Part shown: positions 36,774 to 45,417 of the stretch, piece after piece
How positions within the stretch are numbered: position 1 is the first letter of the stretch
How the letters are laid out: every line of letters begins with the position of its first letter
Translations under genes and position numbers: made by a program
Notes under the pieces: model-generated
Told to the model about the DNA's origin: nothing
The model's input: the letters and a program-made list of their open reading frames with translations, nothing else
Databases searched by the model: none
DNA from: JBBDIX01 sp040880235
Lineage (GTDB): Bacteria; Actinomycetota; Nitriliruptoria; Nitriliruptorales; Nitriliruptoraceae
Reading direction: 5' to 3'
DNA length: 64,000 nucleotides
Assembly (NCBI GenBank): GCA_040880235.1
Contig: JBBDIX010000082.1
Coordinates: 1-64,000 of the forward strand

Positions 36774-38536
36774 CCGCCAGCCCGCGCCCTGCAGCCCTCG
36801 TCGACGTCCTGTGCGACCTCGGCGTGCTGACCGCTGCCGAGTGGCACACGGCCGAGGCGGTGTGTCGACTCGAGGCGGAGCGCGACGAGCAGGTCCGCCT
36901 CGGGGTGGCGCTGACGGTGCGTGCCGTCAGGCACGGACACGTCTGTCTCGAACTTGATCGGCTGGTCGCCCGGGGGCTTGTCGACGACGACGGCCTGCCG
37001 GTCGAGGGGACGCTGCCCGAGATCGGCGCATGGGTCGAACGGCTTGCGTCGAGTGCAGCGGTCCGCGTGCCCGGCGAAGACCGTGTCGCGCCGCTCGTGC
37101 TCGACGGCCGGCGGCTCTACCTCGATCGCTACTGGCGACACGAGCAACGGCTGGCCGACGGACTTCTCGACGCGCTCGGTGCCCTCGACGACCGGGACCC
37201 CGCGGCCGTGGAAGGGGTGCTGGACCGCCTGTTCGACGGGCGTGAGGGAACGGACGGTCAGCGCGAGGCTGCGCGACGGGTGACACGTCGCCGACTGGTC
37301 GTGCTGACCGGGGGGCCTGGCACGGGAAAGACCACCACCGTGGTGCGGATGCTGGCCGTCCTGGCGGCCACGGCCCCAGGGGGCATCCCGTTGCGCATGG
37401 TGCTGGCGGCGCCCACCGGAAAGGCGGCGGCCCGCATGGCCGAGGCCGTGCGCGACGACGTGGACGGACTCGGCATCGACGACGCCGTCGCCGGACACCT
37501 GCGTCGTGTCGAGGCGTCGACGCTGCACCGTCTGCTCGGGTGGAACCCGGGTCGTCCCACCCGGTTCCGTCACGATGCGTCGAACCCACTGCCGCACGAG
37601 GTCGTGGTGGTCGACGAGGCTTCGATGGTGTCGCTCCCGCTGATGGCGCGCCTGGTGGATGCACTCGGCCCGTCCACCCGCCTCGTACTCGTCGGTGATC
37701 GCGACCAGCTCACGTCGATCGACGCCGGTGCCGTGCTCGCGGACGTCGCTGCCGGTGGGCGCACGGTCGACGGCCACGTGCACCTGACCCACACGTTCCG
37801 GTTCGGATCCGCGTCGGGGATCTTCGAGGTGGCACGCGCTGTCGAGCAGGGCGAGAGCGACGCCGTCATCGGGTCGCTCGACGGGCGCCACGACGACGTG
37901 CGTCGGGTCGACGGGTCCGGCGACCAGCTCGATGCCGACGTGTGGGCCCGGATCGTCGCTCGCGCGCGGTCGCTGCAGGACCTCGCGCGATCGGGGGCGG
38001 ATCCCTCCGACGTGCTCACGGCTGCGGACGCCTTCCGGGTGCTCGCGCCCCTGCGTCGCGGTCCGCACGGCGTGGACACGCTCAACCGCCGCATCGCGGC
38101 GGCGCTCGACGACAGGACCGACCGACTCGGACCGCACCCCGTGGGTACCCCGTTGATCGTCACCCGCAATGACCACGTGCAGCGGCTGTACAACGGTGAC
38201 GTCGGGGTCGTGGTCACCGACCCGACCCGTGGGTCCGGCGTCGTGGCGTTCTGGGCGCCCGGCGGAGGCGTGCGCCTGGTCGCGGCGTCGAGGCTTCCTC
38301 CTCACGAACCAGTCCACGCGATGTCCGTGCACCGCAGCCAGGGGTCACAGTTCGACGAGGTGGTGGTCGTGCTCCCTCGCGTCGACACGCCGCTGCTGAC
38401 CCGCGAACTGGTCTACACGGCCATCACCCGTGCTCGCCGGGACGCCACCATCCACGGTGACCCAGACATCCTGCGCGGGGCGATCGAACGGCGCGTGCAG
38501 CGTGCCTCGGGACTCCGCGAGCGCCTGCAGGCGTGA
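36770..38536 (+). CDS. recD: Exodeoxyribonuclease V subunit alpha (5'-3' helicase)
   Basis: 588 residues. Superfamily 1B helicase: Walker A VLTGGPGTGKTTTVVRML (about residue 180), a second ATPase-core motif APTGKAAARM, Walker B VVVVDEASMVS, GDRDQLTSIDAGAVL and a C-terminal VHRSQGSQFDEVVV / YTAITRARRD. The N-terminal 150 residues match the RecD interaction domain. GTG 36770 is fixed by the 4-bp overlap with recB; a longer reading upstream is only recB in another frame. Last gene of the five-gene unit; a 7-bp inverted repeat at its stop may end transcription. Confidence 0.94.
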   Translation: MTASPRPAALVDVLCDLGVLTAAEWHTAEAVCRLEAERDEQVRLGVALTVRAVRHGHVCLELDRLVARGLVDDDGLPVEGTLPEIGAWVERLASSAAVRVPGEDRVAPLVLDGRRLYLDRYWRHEQRLADGLLDALGALDDRDPAAVEGVLDRLFDGREGTDGQREAARRVTRRRLVVLTGGPGTGKTTTVVRMLAVLAATAPGGIPLRMVLAAPTGKAAARMAEAVRDDVDGLGIDDAVAGHLRRVEASTLHRLLGWNPGRPTRFRHDASNPLPHEVVVVDEASMVSLPLMARLVDALGPSTRLVLVGDRDQLTSIDAGAVLADVAAGGRTVDGHVHLTHTFRFGSASGIFEVARAVEQGESDAVIGSLDGRHDDVRRVDGSGDQLDADVWARIVARARSLQDLARSGADPSDVLTAADAFRVLAPLRRGPHGVDTLNRRIAAALDDRTDRLGPHPVGTPLIVTRNDHVQRLYNGDVGVVVTDPTRGSGVVAFWAPGGGVRLVAASRLPPHEPVHAMSVHRSQGSQFDEVVVVLPRVDTPLLTRELVYTAITRARRDATIHGDPDILRGAIERRVQRASGLRERLQA

Positions 38537-38556
38537 GGTGCGTGGGGACCACGCCT
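38529..38556 (+). terminator. Possible terminator hairpin at the end of recD
   Basis: AGGCGTG (38529-38535, including part of the stop) pairs with CACGCCT (38550-38556). An alternative nested stem GCGTGG-GGA-CCACGC lies at 38540-38554. No U tract is present. Confidence 0.35.
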
Positions 38557-38592
38557 GACTGCCCACCCCGCGTGAAGGCGCGCCGCGTGGCG

Positions 38593-39105
38593 TCAGACGT
38601 CGCGGGCCTCGCGGTACTGGGCGGACAGTTCGAGGTACGACGCGACGTTCGGGCGAGGAACCGGGGACACCGGCCGTTCCACGACCTTCGCCGGCAGTCC
38701 GAGCGCGAGCGTGCCGGGGGGTACCACGGTGCCCTCGGTGACGATGGCGCCGGCACCGACGATGGCGCCAGCTCCCACGTGCGCGCCGTTCATGACGACC
38801 GCGCCCATGCCGATGAGCACGTCGTCATCGATCGTGCAGCCGTGCAGCACGACCCGGTGTCCGACGGTGACCCGGGCCCCGAGCGTGGTGGGCACGTCAC
38901 GGTCCGTGTGCACGACACACAGGTCCTGCAGGTTCGAGTCCGGCCCGATCGTGACCGGGGCCCGCTCGGACCGGATCACCGAGTTGAACCACACCGACAC
39001 CCCGGCTGCGAGCGTGACGTCGCCGGCGATGACCACGCCGTCGGCGAGGTACGTGTCGGGATCGATCGACGGGGTGTGGCCCGAGACGGCCAGGATGCGC
39101 GGCAT
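38593..39105 (-). CDS. Gamma-class carbonic anhydrase-like hexapeptide-repeat protein
   Basis: 170 residues. Left-handed beta-helix with repeated [LIV]-G-x4 units. The three metal-binding histidines of gamma carbonic anhydrases are present in VVHTD and GHRVVLHGC. It also resembles PaaY/YrdA, so catalytic activity is not assured. ATG 39105 follows CGGAG by 5-6 nt. The promoter TAGGGT on the minus strand (39140-39135) lies inside a longer in-frame extension, which is therefore rejected as the start. It is downstream of and co-oriented with the RNB exonuclease gene, with a 32-bp gap. Confidence 0.88.
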   Translation of the reverse strand: MPRILAVSGHTPSIDPDTYLADGVVIAGDVTLAAGVSVWFNSVIRSERAPVTIGPDSNLQDLCVVHTDRDVPTTLGARVTVGHRVVLHGCTIDDDVLIGMGAVVMNGAHVGAGAIVGAGAIVTEGTVVPPGTLALGLPAKVVERPVSPVPRPNVASYLELSAQYREARDV

Positions 39106-39134
39106 CACGACTCCGTGGGACGAGGACGTGCGCA

Positions 39135-39140
39135 ACCCTA
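39135..39140 (-). promoter_or_regulatory. -10 element TAGGGT for the carbonic anhydrase-like gene
   Basis: On the minus strand TAGGGT begins at 39140, within the last codons of the upstream RNB gene. Transcription would start near 39128, about 23 bp before ATG 39105. Confidence 0.45.
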
Positions 39141-41255
39141 CTGGGGGCCGGGATCCTCACCGAGGCGCCAGTTCGCCCGTCCCGTGTCGTCCAGCCCGAC
39201 GAACCGCGCCTGCACCCGTGCACCGACACGCCACGGACCCGACGTCGTGGTCAGTCCGTGGTCGTCCACGACGAGACTGCCACGCTCGCGATCGGGCAGC
39301 CCGAGCGCCCGCTCGGCGGTGACGAACCCTCCGACGCCGATCCGGGGGAGCCGGATGCGCAGGCCGTTCACGGTCACGTCCGTCACCGTCGCCGGTTCGG
39401 GACCCTCGAGGAATCCCCGGTCGAGCAGCTGCGACCACAGGTCACCGCGCTCCCGGGCCTGCAGGAACGAGACGGCGCCGCTCACGGTGTCGAGCCAGCG
39501 TGCGAGCGCGGACAGCTGCCCGACGTCGTACGGGGCGGCCTCGCCGGCGAGCATGGCCCGCAGCTGGCGATGCACCGTCAGGTCGGCGTAGCGACGGATC
39601 GGTGACGTGAAGTGCGTGTAGGCGCCGGCGGCCAGTCCCCGGTGGTGGGTCGCCTCCGGGTCGTAGGTCGCACGGGCCGTCGAACCGGTCGCCACGGCGA
39701 CCAGCAGGTCTCGGTCGGCCACGCGCCCCTCGGCGTCGAGCCGGTCGATCTCGGCGAGCAGCTGCCCGGACACGACCTCCTCCGGCGACGTCGCGTCGTC
39801 GAGTGCCGGCACGGAGGCGCCGGCAGTCTCGACGGCAGCGCGCAGGCGGTCGAGACGGTCCGGATCGATGCCGGCGTGCGTGCGGTACAGCGCCGGCACG
39901 CCGCGTTCGACGAGCTGTCCGGCGACGGCCTCGTTGGCGGCGACCATGAGCCGTTCGATCAGCCGGTAGGCGCGGGCGTGGGGTTCGGCCTCGACGGTGG
40001 TGAGACGTCCGTCCACGATCGCCGGGGTGACCTCGGACGAGGCGAACAGTTCCTCGAAGGTGATCCGACCGTCGCGTTCCACCCCGAGCCGACGTGCCGC
40101 CTCGATGATGCCACCCAGGGTGGCGATCGCGACGCCTGCCTGGTCTCCAGCCTCGTCGGTGACCGCGCCGGAGTCCCCGTCGAGCAGGTGTTCGACCGCC
40201 CCGTACGACAGTTGCGCGGACGACCGGATGGTGGCGCACTCGAGGGTCACGTCGGTGACCGCGCCGCCTGGCTGCACCGACATGCGAACGGACAGCACGT
40301 CGCGGTCCTCGCCGGCGCGCAGGGACAGGGCGTCCTCGGACAGGGCGGGATCGAGCATCGGTGCGTTGCCGCCGACGGCGAGGTAGGCGCTCGTCGCGAC
40401 GGTACGGGCGTAGTGGTCCGCGTCCGATCCGATGCCGACGACGCCAGCAGCGTCCGCGATGTGGATGGCGACGTGCACGGGTGCCGCCGTGTCGCCGTCC
40501 CACGTGGCGGACACCGCGTCGTCGAGGTCCCGCGTGTCGACGGAGTCGACGGTCACGCACGGCTCGTCGCGTCGGTCTGTCGGCGTCAGTGACGCGCCCG
40601 GGATGGTCCCGTTGGGGTCGAGGCCGGCGGCGGCCCCGCGCCCTCCTCCGGCGACGGTGCCGACGAACCGAGCGTGGGACACCGCCGCGGTCGACGGATC
40701 GAGTCCGACCGCTTCGGCACCTCCGGCAACGAGGTCCGGTGCGCCCCGCCCCAACGCGACGACGGCGGCGCGCGCGCGAACGGCCTGCGGCGACCGGTCG
40801 ACGTACGGCCCGGCGACCAGCGCGCTGGCCACGGGACGGCCCTCGTCGTCGGCTCCGAGCAGGACCACCGCGACACGCCCGACGGCCTGCCGCACGGAGG
40901 ACTCGACGGTGTCGGCGAGTCGAACCCAGCCGCTGGCCAGTGACGGGTCCGGGTCGAGGACGAGTCGGCCGGGTCCCTGCACGATGGTGCCGACGAGCAT
41001 CCGACGCGGCCGCTGGCGCAGGGTCACCTCGTCGGCCGAGACCCCGCGGTCGTCCGCGTGCACGGTCGCGTCGACCAGGTCGTCGGCGACCAGCCCTCGG
41101 GTCATCGGCGGGGGTACGAAGGCCTGGTCGGTCGTGACCGGGGCGACGTCGTCGCCGCCGACGGCGACCTCGACCGGGGTGAGTCCGTCGTCACCGACGA
41201 AGGTGAGGAACCCGAAACCACGGGGATGCGGACGAAAGCGGGCACGAACGATCAC
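39138..41255 (-). CDS. RNase II/R family (RNB) 3'-5' exoribonuclease
   Basis: 705 residues. The RNB catalytic centre is CVTVDSVDTRDLDDAVSA, with the Asp series that binds magnesium. LVGTIVQGPGRLVLDPDP and ALYRTHAGIDPDRL belong to the cold-shock and RNB domains. The C-terminus keeps HFTSPIRRYADLTVHRQL. The S1 domain is short. It would degrade RNA processively in the cytoplasm. GTG 41255 has GAGGA upstream. The first gene of a likely pair with the carbonic anhydrase-like gene, although the latter also has its own -10. Confidence 0.9.
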   Translation of the reverse strand: MIVRARFRPHPRGFGFLTFVGDDGLTPVEVAVGGDDVAPVTTDQAFVPPPMTRGLVADDLVDATVHADDRGVSADEVTLRQRPRRMLVGTIVQGPGRLVLDPDPSLASGWVRLADTVESSVRQAVGRVAVVLLGADDEGRPVASALVAGPYVDRSPQAVRARAAVVALGRGAPDLVAGGAEAVGLDPSTAAVSHARFVGTVAGGGRGAAAGLDPNGTIPGASLTPTDRRDEPCVTVDSVDTRDLDDAVSATWDGDTAAPVHVAIHIADAAGVVGIGSDADHYARTVATSAYLAVGGNAPMLDPALSEDALSLRAGEDRDVLSVRMSVQPGGAVTDVTLECATIRSSAQLSYGAVEHLLDGDSGAVTDEAGDQAGVAIATLGGIIEAARRLGVERDGRITFEELFASSEVTPAIVDGRLTTVEAEPHARAYRLIERLMVAANEAVAGQLVERGVPALYRTHAGIDPDRLDRLRAAVETAGASVPALDDATSPEEVVSGQLLAEIDRLDAEGRVADRDLLVAVATGSTARATYDPEATHHRGLAAGAYTHFTSPIRRYADLTVHRQLRAMLAGEAAPYDVGQLSALARWLDTVSGAVSFLQARERGDLWSQLLDRGFLEGPEPATVTDVTVNGLRIRLPRIGVGGFVTAERALGLPDRERGSLVVDDHGLTTTSGPWRVGARVQARFVGLDDTGRANWRLGEDPGPQ

Positions 41256-41300
41256 GACGGAATCCTCAGGAGGCGGGGTCGGGTTGCGTGTGGACGCAGG

Positions 41301-41912
41301 CTATGCGCCGTGCGCGCACTCCCGGAGTGCCGCCAGCAGACCGACGGCGAGCTGCTCGTCGTCGACGAGGTCGGCAGTGCTGCGGGTCACGATCGCGTCG
41401 AGCAGGTCGGTCGGCTGCCCCTGTGCGTCGAACCGCAGCTGACCGGCGACCATGCGCCCGTCGGCAGCGGCGGCGACCACCCGCCGGAAGTGGGTGCCCC
41501 GTCGATCGACCGAGTCGGCGAACGCGACCAGGGCGAGCTGCCACGGGCGCGCGGCGATGGACATCGTCGCACCCTCGAGTCGGCTCGGGGGCACCGTCAC
41601 CAGCTCCCAGCCCACGAGCGTCGGGCTGGCGATCGGCTGGCCGTCAGACGGGAACGCGTGCACGTCGTCCATGCCGGCGCCCTGGGGTAGGTCCATCACC
41701 TCGATGGCGGCCCGGTCGAGCTCGGCCATCGCGTCGATCCCGGCGACGCGGGGCCGTTCGTCGTCGACGGCGAGTTCGGCCTGGGTCATCACCGCATCGA
41801 GCAGGCGACTGGGCCCGATGGTGGCCAGCACCTCGCGGACCCGTGCGGCGTCGCCCGCCGCCGCACGACGCAGCAGCACGTCGGGCGAGAACGGTGCGTC
41901 GTCGGTCGCCAC
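41301..41912 (-). CDS. Hypothetical protein
   Basis: 203 residues, soluble, not recognised. The protein opens with an Ala-rich helical segment (PFSPDVLLRRAAAGDAARVREVLATIGPSRLLDAVMTQAEL), then mixed alpha/beta sequence with LVGWELVTVPPSRLEGATMSI and QLALVAFADSVDRRGTHFRRVVAAAADGRMVAGQLRFDA, and a C-terminal helix. There is no signal peptide or transmembrane helix. GTG 41912 is chosen because GGAAGG lies 7 nt upstream; a longer in-frame start at 41951 lacks one. It lies 45 bp upstream of the RNB gene on the same strand and might be co-transcribed. Confidence 0.6.
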   Translation of the reverse strand: MATDDAPFSPDVLLRRAAAGDAARVREVLATIGPSRLLDAVMTQAELAVDDERPRVAGIDAMAELDRAAIEVMDLPQGAGMDDVHAFPSDGQPIASPTLVGWELVTVPPSRLEGATMSIAARPWQLALVAFADSVDRRGTHFRRVVAAAADGRMVAGQLRFDAQGQPTDLLDAIVTRSTADLVDDEQLAVGLLAALRECAHGA

Positions 41913-42108
41913 AGGGGTGCCTTCCGGGTCCGGCCGATGCCAGCGGGGCACCGGTGGTCACCAGCGTGCCGCATCGAGTCCCGGAATCGGAGGAGGTGCG
42001 ACCGCCGTGTTCTCGGACATGGCACTCTGGTGACCGCACCGCACGCACGTCGGGTCCGAACCAGGTCTGGAACGTGCGAGCGGTGCCCGTGCGAGGAGGT
42101 CGACCGTC

Positions 42109-42693
42109 GTGGAACACCCTGGCGTCGGGCAGGTGCCGGCACCACCTCGACGACTGCGGCGCTGGCCGTGGATCGTCGCAATCGTGCTGCTCGTGGCTCT
42201 CACCGGCACGGCCGGCGCGGTCGCGTGGGAGCAGCGCGCCGTCGCAGGCGAGTGGCGAGACCGGGCGCTGACCGTCGAGGACCAGCGCGACGACGCCCGA
42301 GGCCGGGCCGAGGCCATGCAGACCCAGCTCGACGAGATCGCGTCGATGCTCACCACGTCCGAGACCGATGTCGGGCAGCTCGAGGACCGCATCCGCGAAC
42401 TGGCCGACGAGAAGGCCCGCGCCGAGGACACCGCCACCACGGTCGAGGTCCAGCGCGACGTGCTCGCCCGGGTGTCGTCGAGGATCGCCGACGCGATCTC
42501 GGCACTCGACCAGTGTGTGAGCCGGATGTTCGAGCTGCAGTCCGCCACGGTCGCCGGCTTCAACCGTGTCGCCGCCGGCGAGGACGTCGACATCGGTCCC
42601 CTCAACCAGATGGCACAGTCCACCACGTCGTTCTGCAACGACGCGCGAGCGGCCGCGGCGGGTGCCGCGGCCGCGGCGAACCAGATCCGTTGA
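42109..42693 (+). CDS. Membrane-anchored coiled-coil protein, function unknown
   Basis: 194 residues. A short basic N-terminus, one transmembrane helix (WPWIVAIVLLVALTGTAGAVAW), then a predicted coiled coil (residues about 55-115, rich in Glu, Asp, Arg and Gln with LEDRIRELADEKARAED) and a C-terminal region with two cysteines (DQCVSRMFEL...TTSFCNDARAAAAGAA) that could form a disulfide outside the cell. GTG 42109 follows GAGGAGG. Its stop overlaps the next gene's TTG (TTGA), so it is paired with the lipoprotein protease. The arrangement suggests an extracytoplasmic partner, but there is no direct evidence. Confidence 0.7.
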   Translation: MEHPGVGQVPAPPRRLRRWPWIVAIVLLVALTGTAGAVAWEQRAVAGEWRDRALTVEDQRDDARGRAEAMQTQLDEIASMLTTSETDVGQLEDRIRELADEKARAEDTATTVEVQRDVLARVSSRIADAISALDQCVSRMFELQSATVAGFNRVAAGEDVDIGPLNQMAQSTTSFCNDARAAAAGAAAAANQIR

Positions 42694-43433
42694 CCCCGTC
42701 GACGACCACGCGTCCAAGACGTCGCCCCACGGCGGCGATGCTGCTCGTGGGCCTGGTGCTCGCCGCGTGTGTCGAGTCGCCGCCACCGATCGAGGGTGAC
42801 GACCTCGATCGAGAACTCGAACAGCTCGCCGCCCTCGACCTGGCGGCCCCGGCGGCGACGTCGGTCCTGCGGCAGGCCCGCGAGATCACCGTGCGCATCC
42901 GTACGCTCGGATGTCGCCAGTTCGGTGTGGGATCCGGGTTCGTGCTGCCCGGCGGCATCGTCGTGACCAACCGCCACGTGGTCGACCAGCCGGTCGACGT
43001 GACCGTCAACACGTGGGACGGGCGTTCGCTGGAGGCACGGGTCGACGGCGTCGCCGTGGACTCGGACCTGGCGATCCTGCGCCTGCAGGACGCGTCCGAC
43101 CTTCCCGTCGCGAACCTGCGGACCGATCCCGTCCGTGCGGGCGAACCCATCGTGGTCGTCGGCTACCCGGGTGGGGGGCCGTCGACCATCACGACGGGCA
43201 CGGTCGTGGGGATGGTTCGAGGCGAGATGCTCGGCGAGGCCGCCGACGTCGTGCGGATCGACGCGGAGATCCGGCAGGGCAACTCCGGAGGACCGGTGCT
43301 CGATCAGGAGGGCCGGGTCGTCGCCGTCGTGTTCGCGCTCGAGATCGACACCGGGATGGGACTTGCCGTGCCGATCCAGGTGCTGATGGACCGGCTCGAC
43401 GGCACTCAGCTGGCGCCACCCGCAGGCTGCTGA
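42690..43433 (+). CDS. Trypsin-like serine protease lipoprotein
   Basis: 247 residues. A twin-basic n-region (RPRRR) and the lipobox VLAAC precede a chymotrypsin-fold domain. The catalytic triad is visible: His in VTNRHVV, Asp in DSDLAILRL, Ser in GNSGGPV. No PDZ domain follows, unlike HtrA/DegP. The protein would be tethered to the outer face of the membrane. TTG 42690 is chosen because it overlaps the previous stop and supplies the charged n-region; ATG 42738 would leave an unusually short signal. The 3' end overlaps the convergent J-domain gene by 28 bp. Confidence 0.85.
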   Translation: MTPSTTTRPRRRPTAAMLLVGLVLAACVESPPPIEGDDLDRELEQLAALDLAAPAATSVLRQAREITVRIRTLGCRQFGVGSGFVLPGGIVVTNRHVVDQPVDVTVNTWDGRSLEARVDGVAVDSDLAILRLQDASDLPVANLRTDPVRAGEPIVVVGYPGGGPSTITTGTVVGMVRGEMLGEAADVVRIDAEIRQGNSGGPVLDQEGRVVAVVFALEIDTGMGLAVPIQVLMDRLDGTQLAPPAGC

Positions 43434-44119
43434 CCGACGTCCAGCAGCCGCCACGTGGACAGCGGCCAACTGGTCGCGTCGAGCAGGTCGCGGGCGCACT
43501 CGGCGGCGTGACGTGCGTCCGGTCCCGGCCCAGACCCGGTGTCGAGCAGTCTGCGGACCGTGGTCGACGACGACCCGCGCAGTCGCACCCAGCCGTCGCC
43601 GATCCGTGCCGCCTCCAGCGCTCGCCTCGAACGACGGGTCCGGGCGATCACCTCGACGAGGAGCACCGGGTGGCCCCGGTCGTCACGTGACGGGCCGATG
43701 CGCAGCCGCGCGGCGACGTCGTGGGCCAGGTGCTGCGCCACGACGTTGAGCAGGGATCCCGGCGCGCGACTCGCCGCGGTGAGCCCGCCGGTGTGCGCGA
43801 CGCAGGCCGCCACCGCGTCCACCGTGAGGCGACTGCCGGCCCGGGGGACCTCGACGTCGACGGATTGCGCTGCCGGCGCCGGTCGAGGTGGGGCCGCGCG
43901 TGATGGACGTCCACGCGACACCTCGACGGTCACCGGTGGTTCGGCCAGGAGGGTCTCGTAGGCGAGCTGGAGGAGCTGGAACGTTCGTGCGTCGCCACCG
44001 AGGTCCGGGTGGTGTCGACGTGCCTGTTCGCGATAGGCGCGCCGGACGTCGTCGCTGTCCACGGGAGGGAGCAGTCCCAGCACGTCACAGGCCTCGCGAG
44101 TGGTCAGTTCGTCGGGCAC
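43406..44119 (-). CDS. J-domain protein, orphan
   Basis: 237 residues. The N-terminal J-domain has YREQARRHHPDLGGD with the HPD motif (about residues 35-40), preceded by LTTREACDVLGLLPPVDSDDVRRAY. There is no G/F-rich region and no zinc finger. The C-terminal 150 residues do not match a known domain; they contain SLLNVVAQHLAHDVAARLRIG. It could recruit DnaK to a specialised substrate. GTG 44119. It lies head-to-head with hrcA-dnaJ, and ends inside the protease gene. Confidence 0.75.
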   Translation of the reverse strand: MPDELTTREACDVLGLLPPVDSDDVRRAYREQARRHHPDLGGDARTFQLLQLAYETLLAEPPVTVEVSRGRPSRAAPPRPAPAAQSVDVEVPRAGSRLTVDAVAACVAHTGGLTAASRAPGSLLNVVAQHLAHDVAARLRIGPSRDDRGHPVLLVEVIARTRRSRRALEAARIGDGWVRLRGSSSTTVRRLLDTGSGPGPDARHAAECARDLLDATSWPLSTWRLLDVGQQPAGGAS

Positions 44120-44243
44120 GGACGTCCTCGTCTGCCGATTGCGGCGGCGGTCGGTCCCGATGGCCTACCGGGGACGTCGAGCGTAGGCAGCGCACCTGCG
44201 TGGCGGCGGGTCACGTCCCCCGGGTCCGGCAGGGTCGTGCGGA

Positions 44244-44249
44244 TACGCT
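44244..44249 (+). promoter_or_regulatory. -10 element TACGCT upstream of hrcA
   Basis: TACGCT followed by gGTGAGCG, then GGAGG and ATG 44272. No CIRCE element (TTAGCACTC-N9-GAGTGCTAA) is present between the J-domain gene and hrcA, so HrcA autoregulation through CIRCE is not seen here. Confidence 0.4.
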
Positions 44250-44271
44250 GGTGAGCGATCCGGAGGGCCCC

Positions 44272-45393
44272 ATGGCCGATCGAACGGTCGACACCGACCA
44301 CATCGTCCGGCTCCAGGCGCAACTGACCGCACCGGCGGCAGGCGAGTCGCCTGTCGCCGACACTGCCGCAGCGCTGCTCGACGAGCGCAAGCGCACGATC
44401 CTGCGTGCCATCGTGACCGAGTACGTCGCCCACGGCGAACCGATCGGTTCGAAGCGTGTCGTGGAGGTGACCGACCTCGGCGTGTCGGCCGCGACCGTCC
44501 GCAACGAGATGGCCGCCCTCGAGGAACTCGGCTACATCCGTCAGCCGCACACGTCCGCGGGACGGGTTCCCACCGACAAGGGCTACCGCAGCTTCGTCGA
44601 CGACCTGCGCGACGGCTCCGGGGTCGATGATCCCCGCCGCGAACTCGTCCAGGAACTGCTCGGGTCCGCGCGTGACGTGGAGGACCTGCTCGCCCGTACG
44701 TCGTCGGTGCTCAGCCAGCTCACCCGGCTCGTCTCTCTGGTCATCGCGCCGGCCATCGACGCGTCGATGGTGCGGCTCGCCGAACTGGTCTCGCTCGCGC
44801 CCGGTTCGGCCATGCTCCTGCTCGTCGCCGACACGGGCCGCGTGGAGAAGCGCACGCTCGACGTCCCGGTCGACCTTGCCGATGCCGACCTCGACCGTGC
44901 CCGCGGCGTGGTCGCTGAACACCTCGTGGGGCGCCGACTCGGTGACGTCCACGCGGTGGTGTCCGCGATCGTCGACGACAGTCCATCGGAACTGCGCGGG
45001 GTGTTCGTCGCACTGGCGGACGCGACCGCGGAGGACCTGACCGACGACACGGTCCACAACGTGTACGTCGGAGGGCAGGCCTCGCTCGCGGGCGACGAGA
45101 CGCTCGAACGTGAGCAGTTGTCGCGTGTCCTCCAGCTGCTCGAGGAACGCGCGACGCTCGCCCGTATGCTCGCCGACGCGACCGAGGATGATCGTCCGAC
45201 CGTGCGCATCGGCCAGGAGAACGACGTGGCGGACCTGCGCACCACGTCGCTCGTCGCCCAGCGCTATCGCCTGGTGAGTGCCGGATCGCTCGGTGTGCTG
45301 GGGCCGACCCGGATGGACTACGCGGGCGTGCTCGCGACCGTCCGAGCGGTCGCGGACCAGCTGCAGGAGACGCTCACAGACCTGTCCCGCTGA
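44272..45393 (+). CDS. hrcA: Heat-inducible transcriptional repressor HrcA
   Basis: 373 residues. N-terminal winged helix: LLDERKRTILRAIVTEYVAHGEPIGSKRVVE, AATVRNEMAALEELGYIRQPHTSAGRVPTDKGYR. The GAF-like and C-terminal repressor domains follow, ending SLGVLGPTRMDYAGVLATVRAVADQLQETL. HrcA represses groE/dnaK genes at CIRCE operators; those genes are elsewhere. ATG 44272 has GGAGG 6 nt upstream; a much longer frame-open extension upstream is antisense to the J-domain gene and is rejected. dnaJ follows after 24 bp. Confidence 0.95.
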   Translation: MADRTVDTDHIVRLQAQLTAPAAGESPVADTAAALLDERKRTILRAIVTEYVAHGEPIGSKRVVEVTDLGVSAATVRNEMAALEELGYIRQPHTSAGRVPTDKGYRSFVDDLRDGSGVDDPRRELVQELLGSARDVEDLLARTSSVLSQLTRLVSLVIAPAIDASMVRLAELVSLAPGSAMLLLVADTGRVEKRTLDVPVDLADADLDRARGVVAEHLVGRRLGDVHAVVSAIVDDSPSELRGVFVALADATAEDLTDDTVHNVYVGGQASLAGDETLEREQLSRVLQLLEERATLARMLADATEDDRPTVRIGQENDVADLRTTSLVAQRYRLVSAGSLGVLGPTRMDYAGVLATVRAVADQLQETLTDLSR

Positions 45394-45417
45394 CCGCCTC
45401 GCGGTCGGCATCCACCG

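Noticed and set aside
39106..39135. Longer start for the carbonic anhydrase-like protein
   Set aside because: The extension contains the -10 TAGGGT, so it would not be transcribed.
44120..44271. CIRCE element before hrcA
   Set aside because: Looked for TTAGCACTC/GAGTGCTAA; not present.
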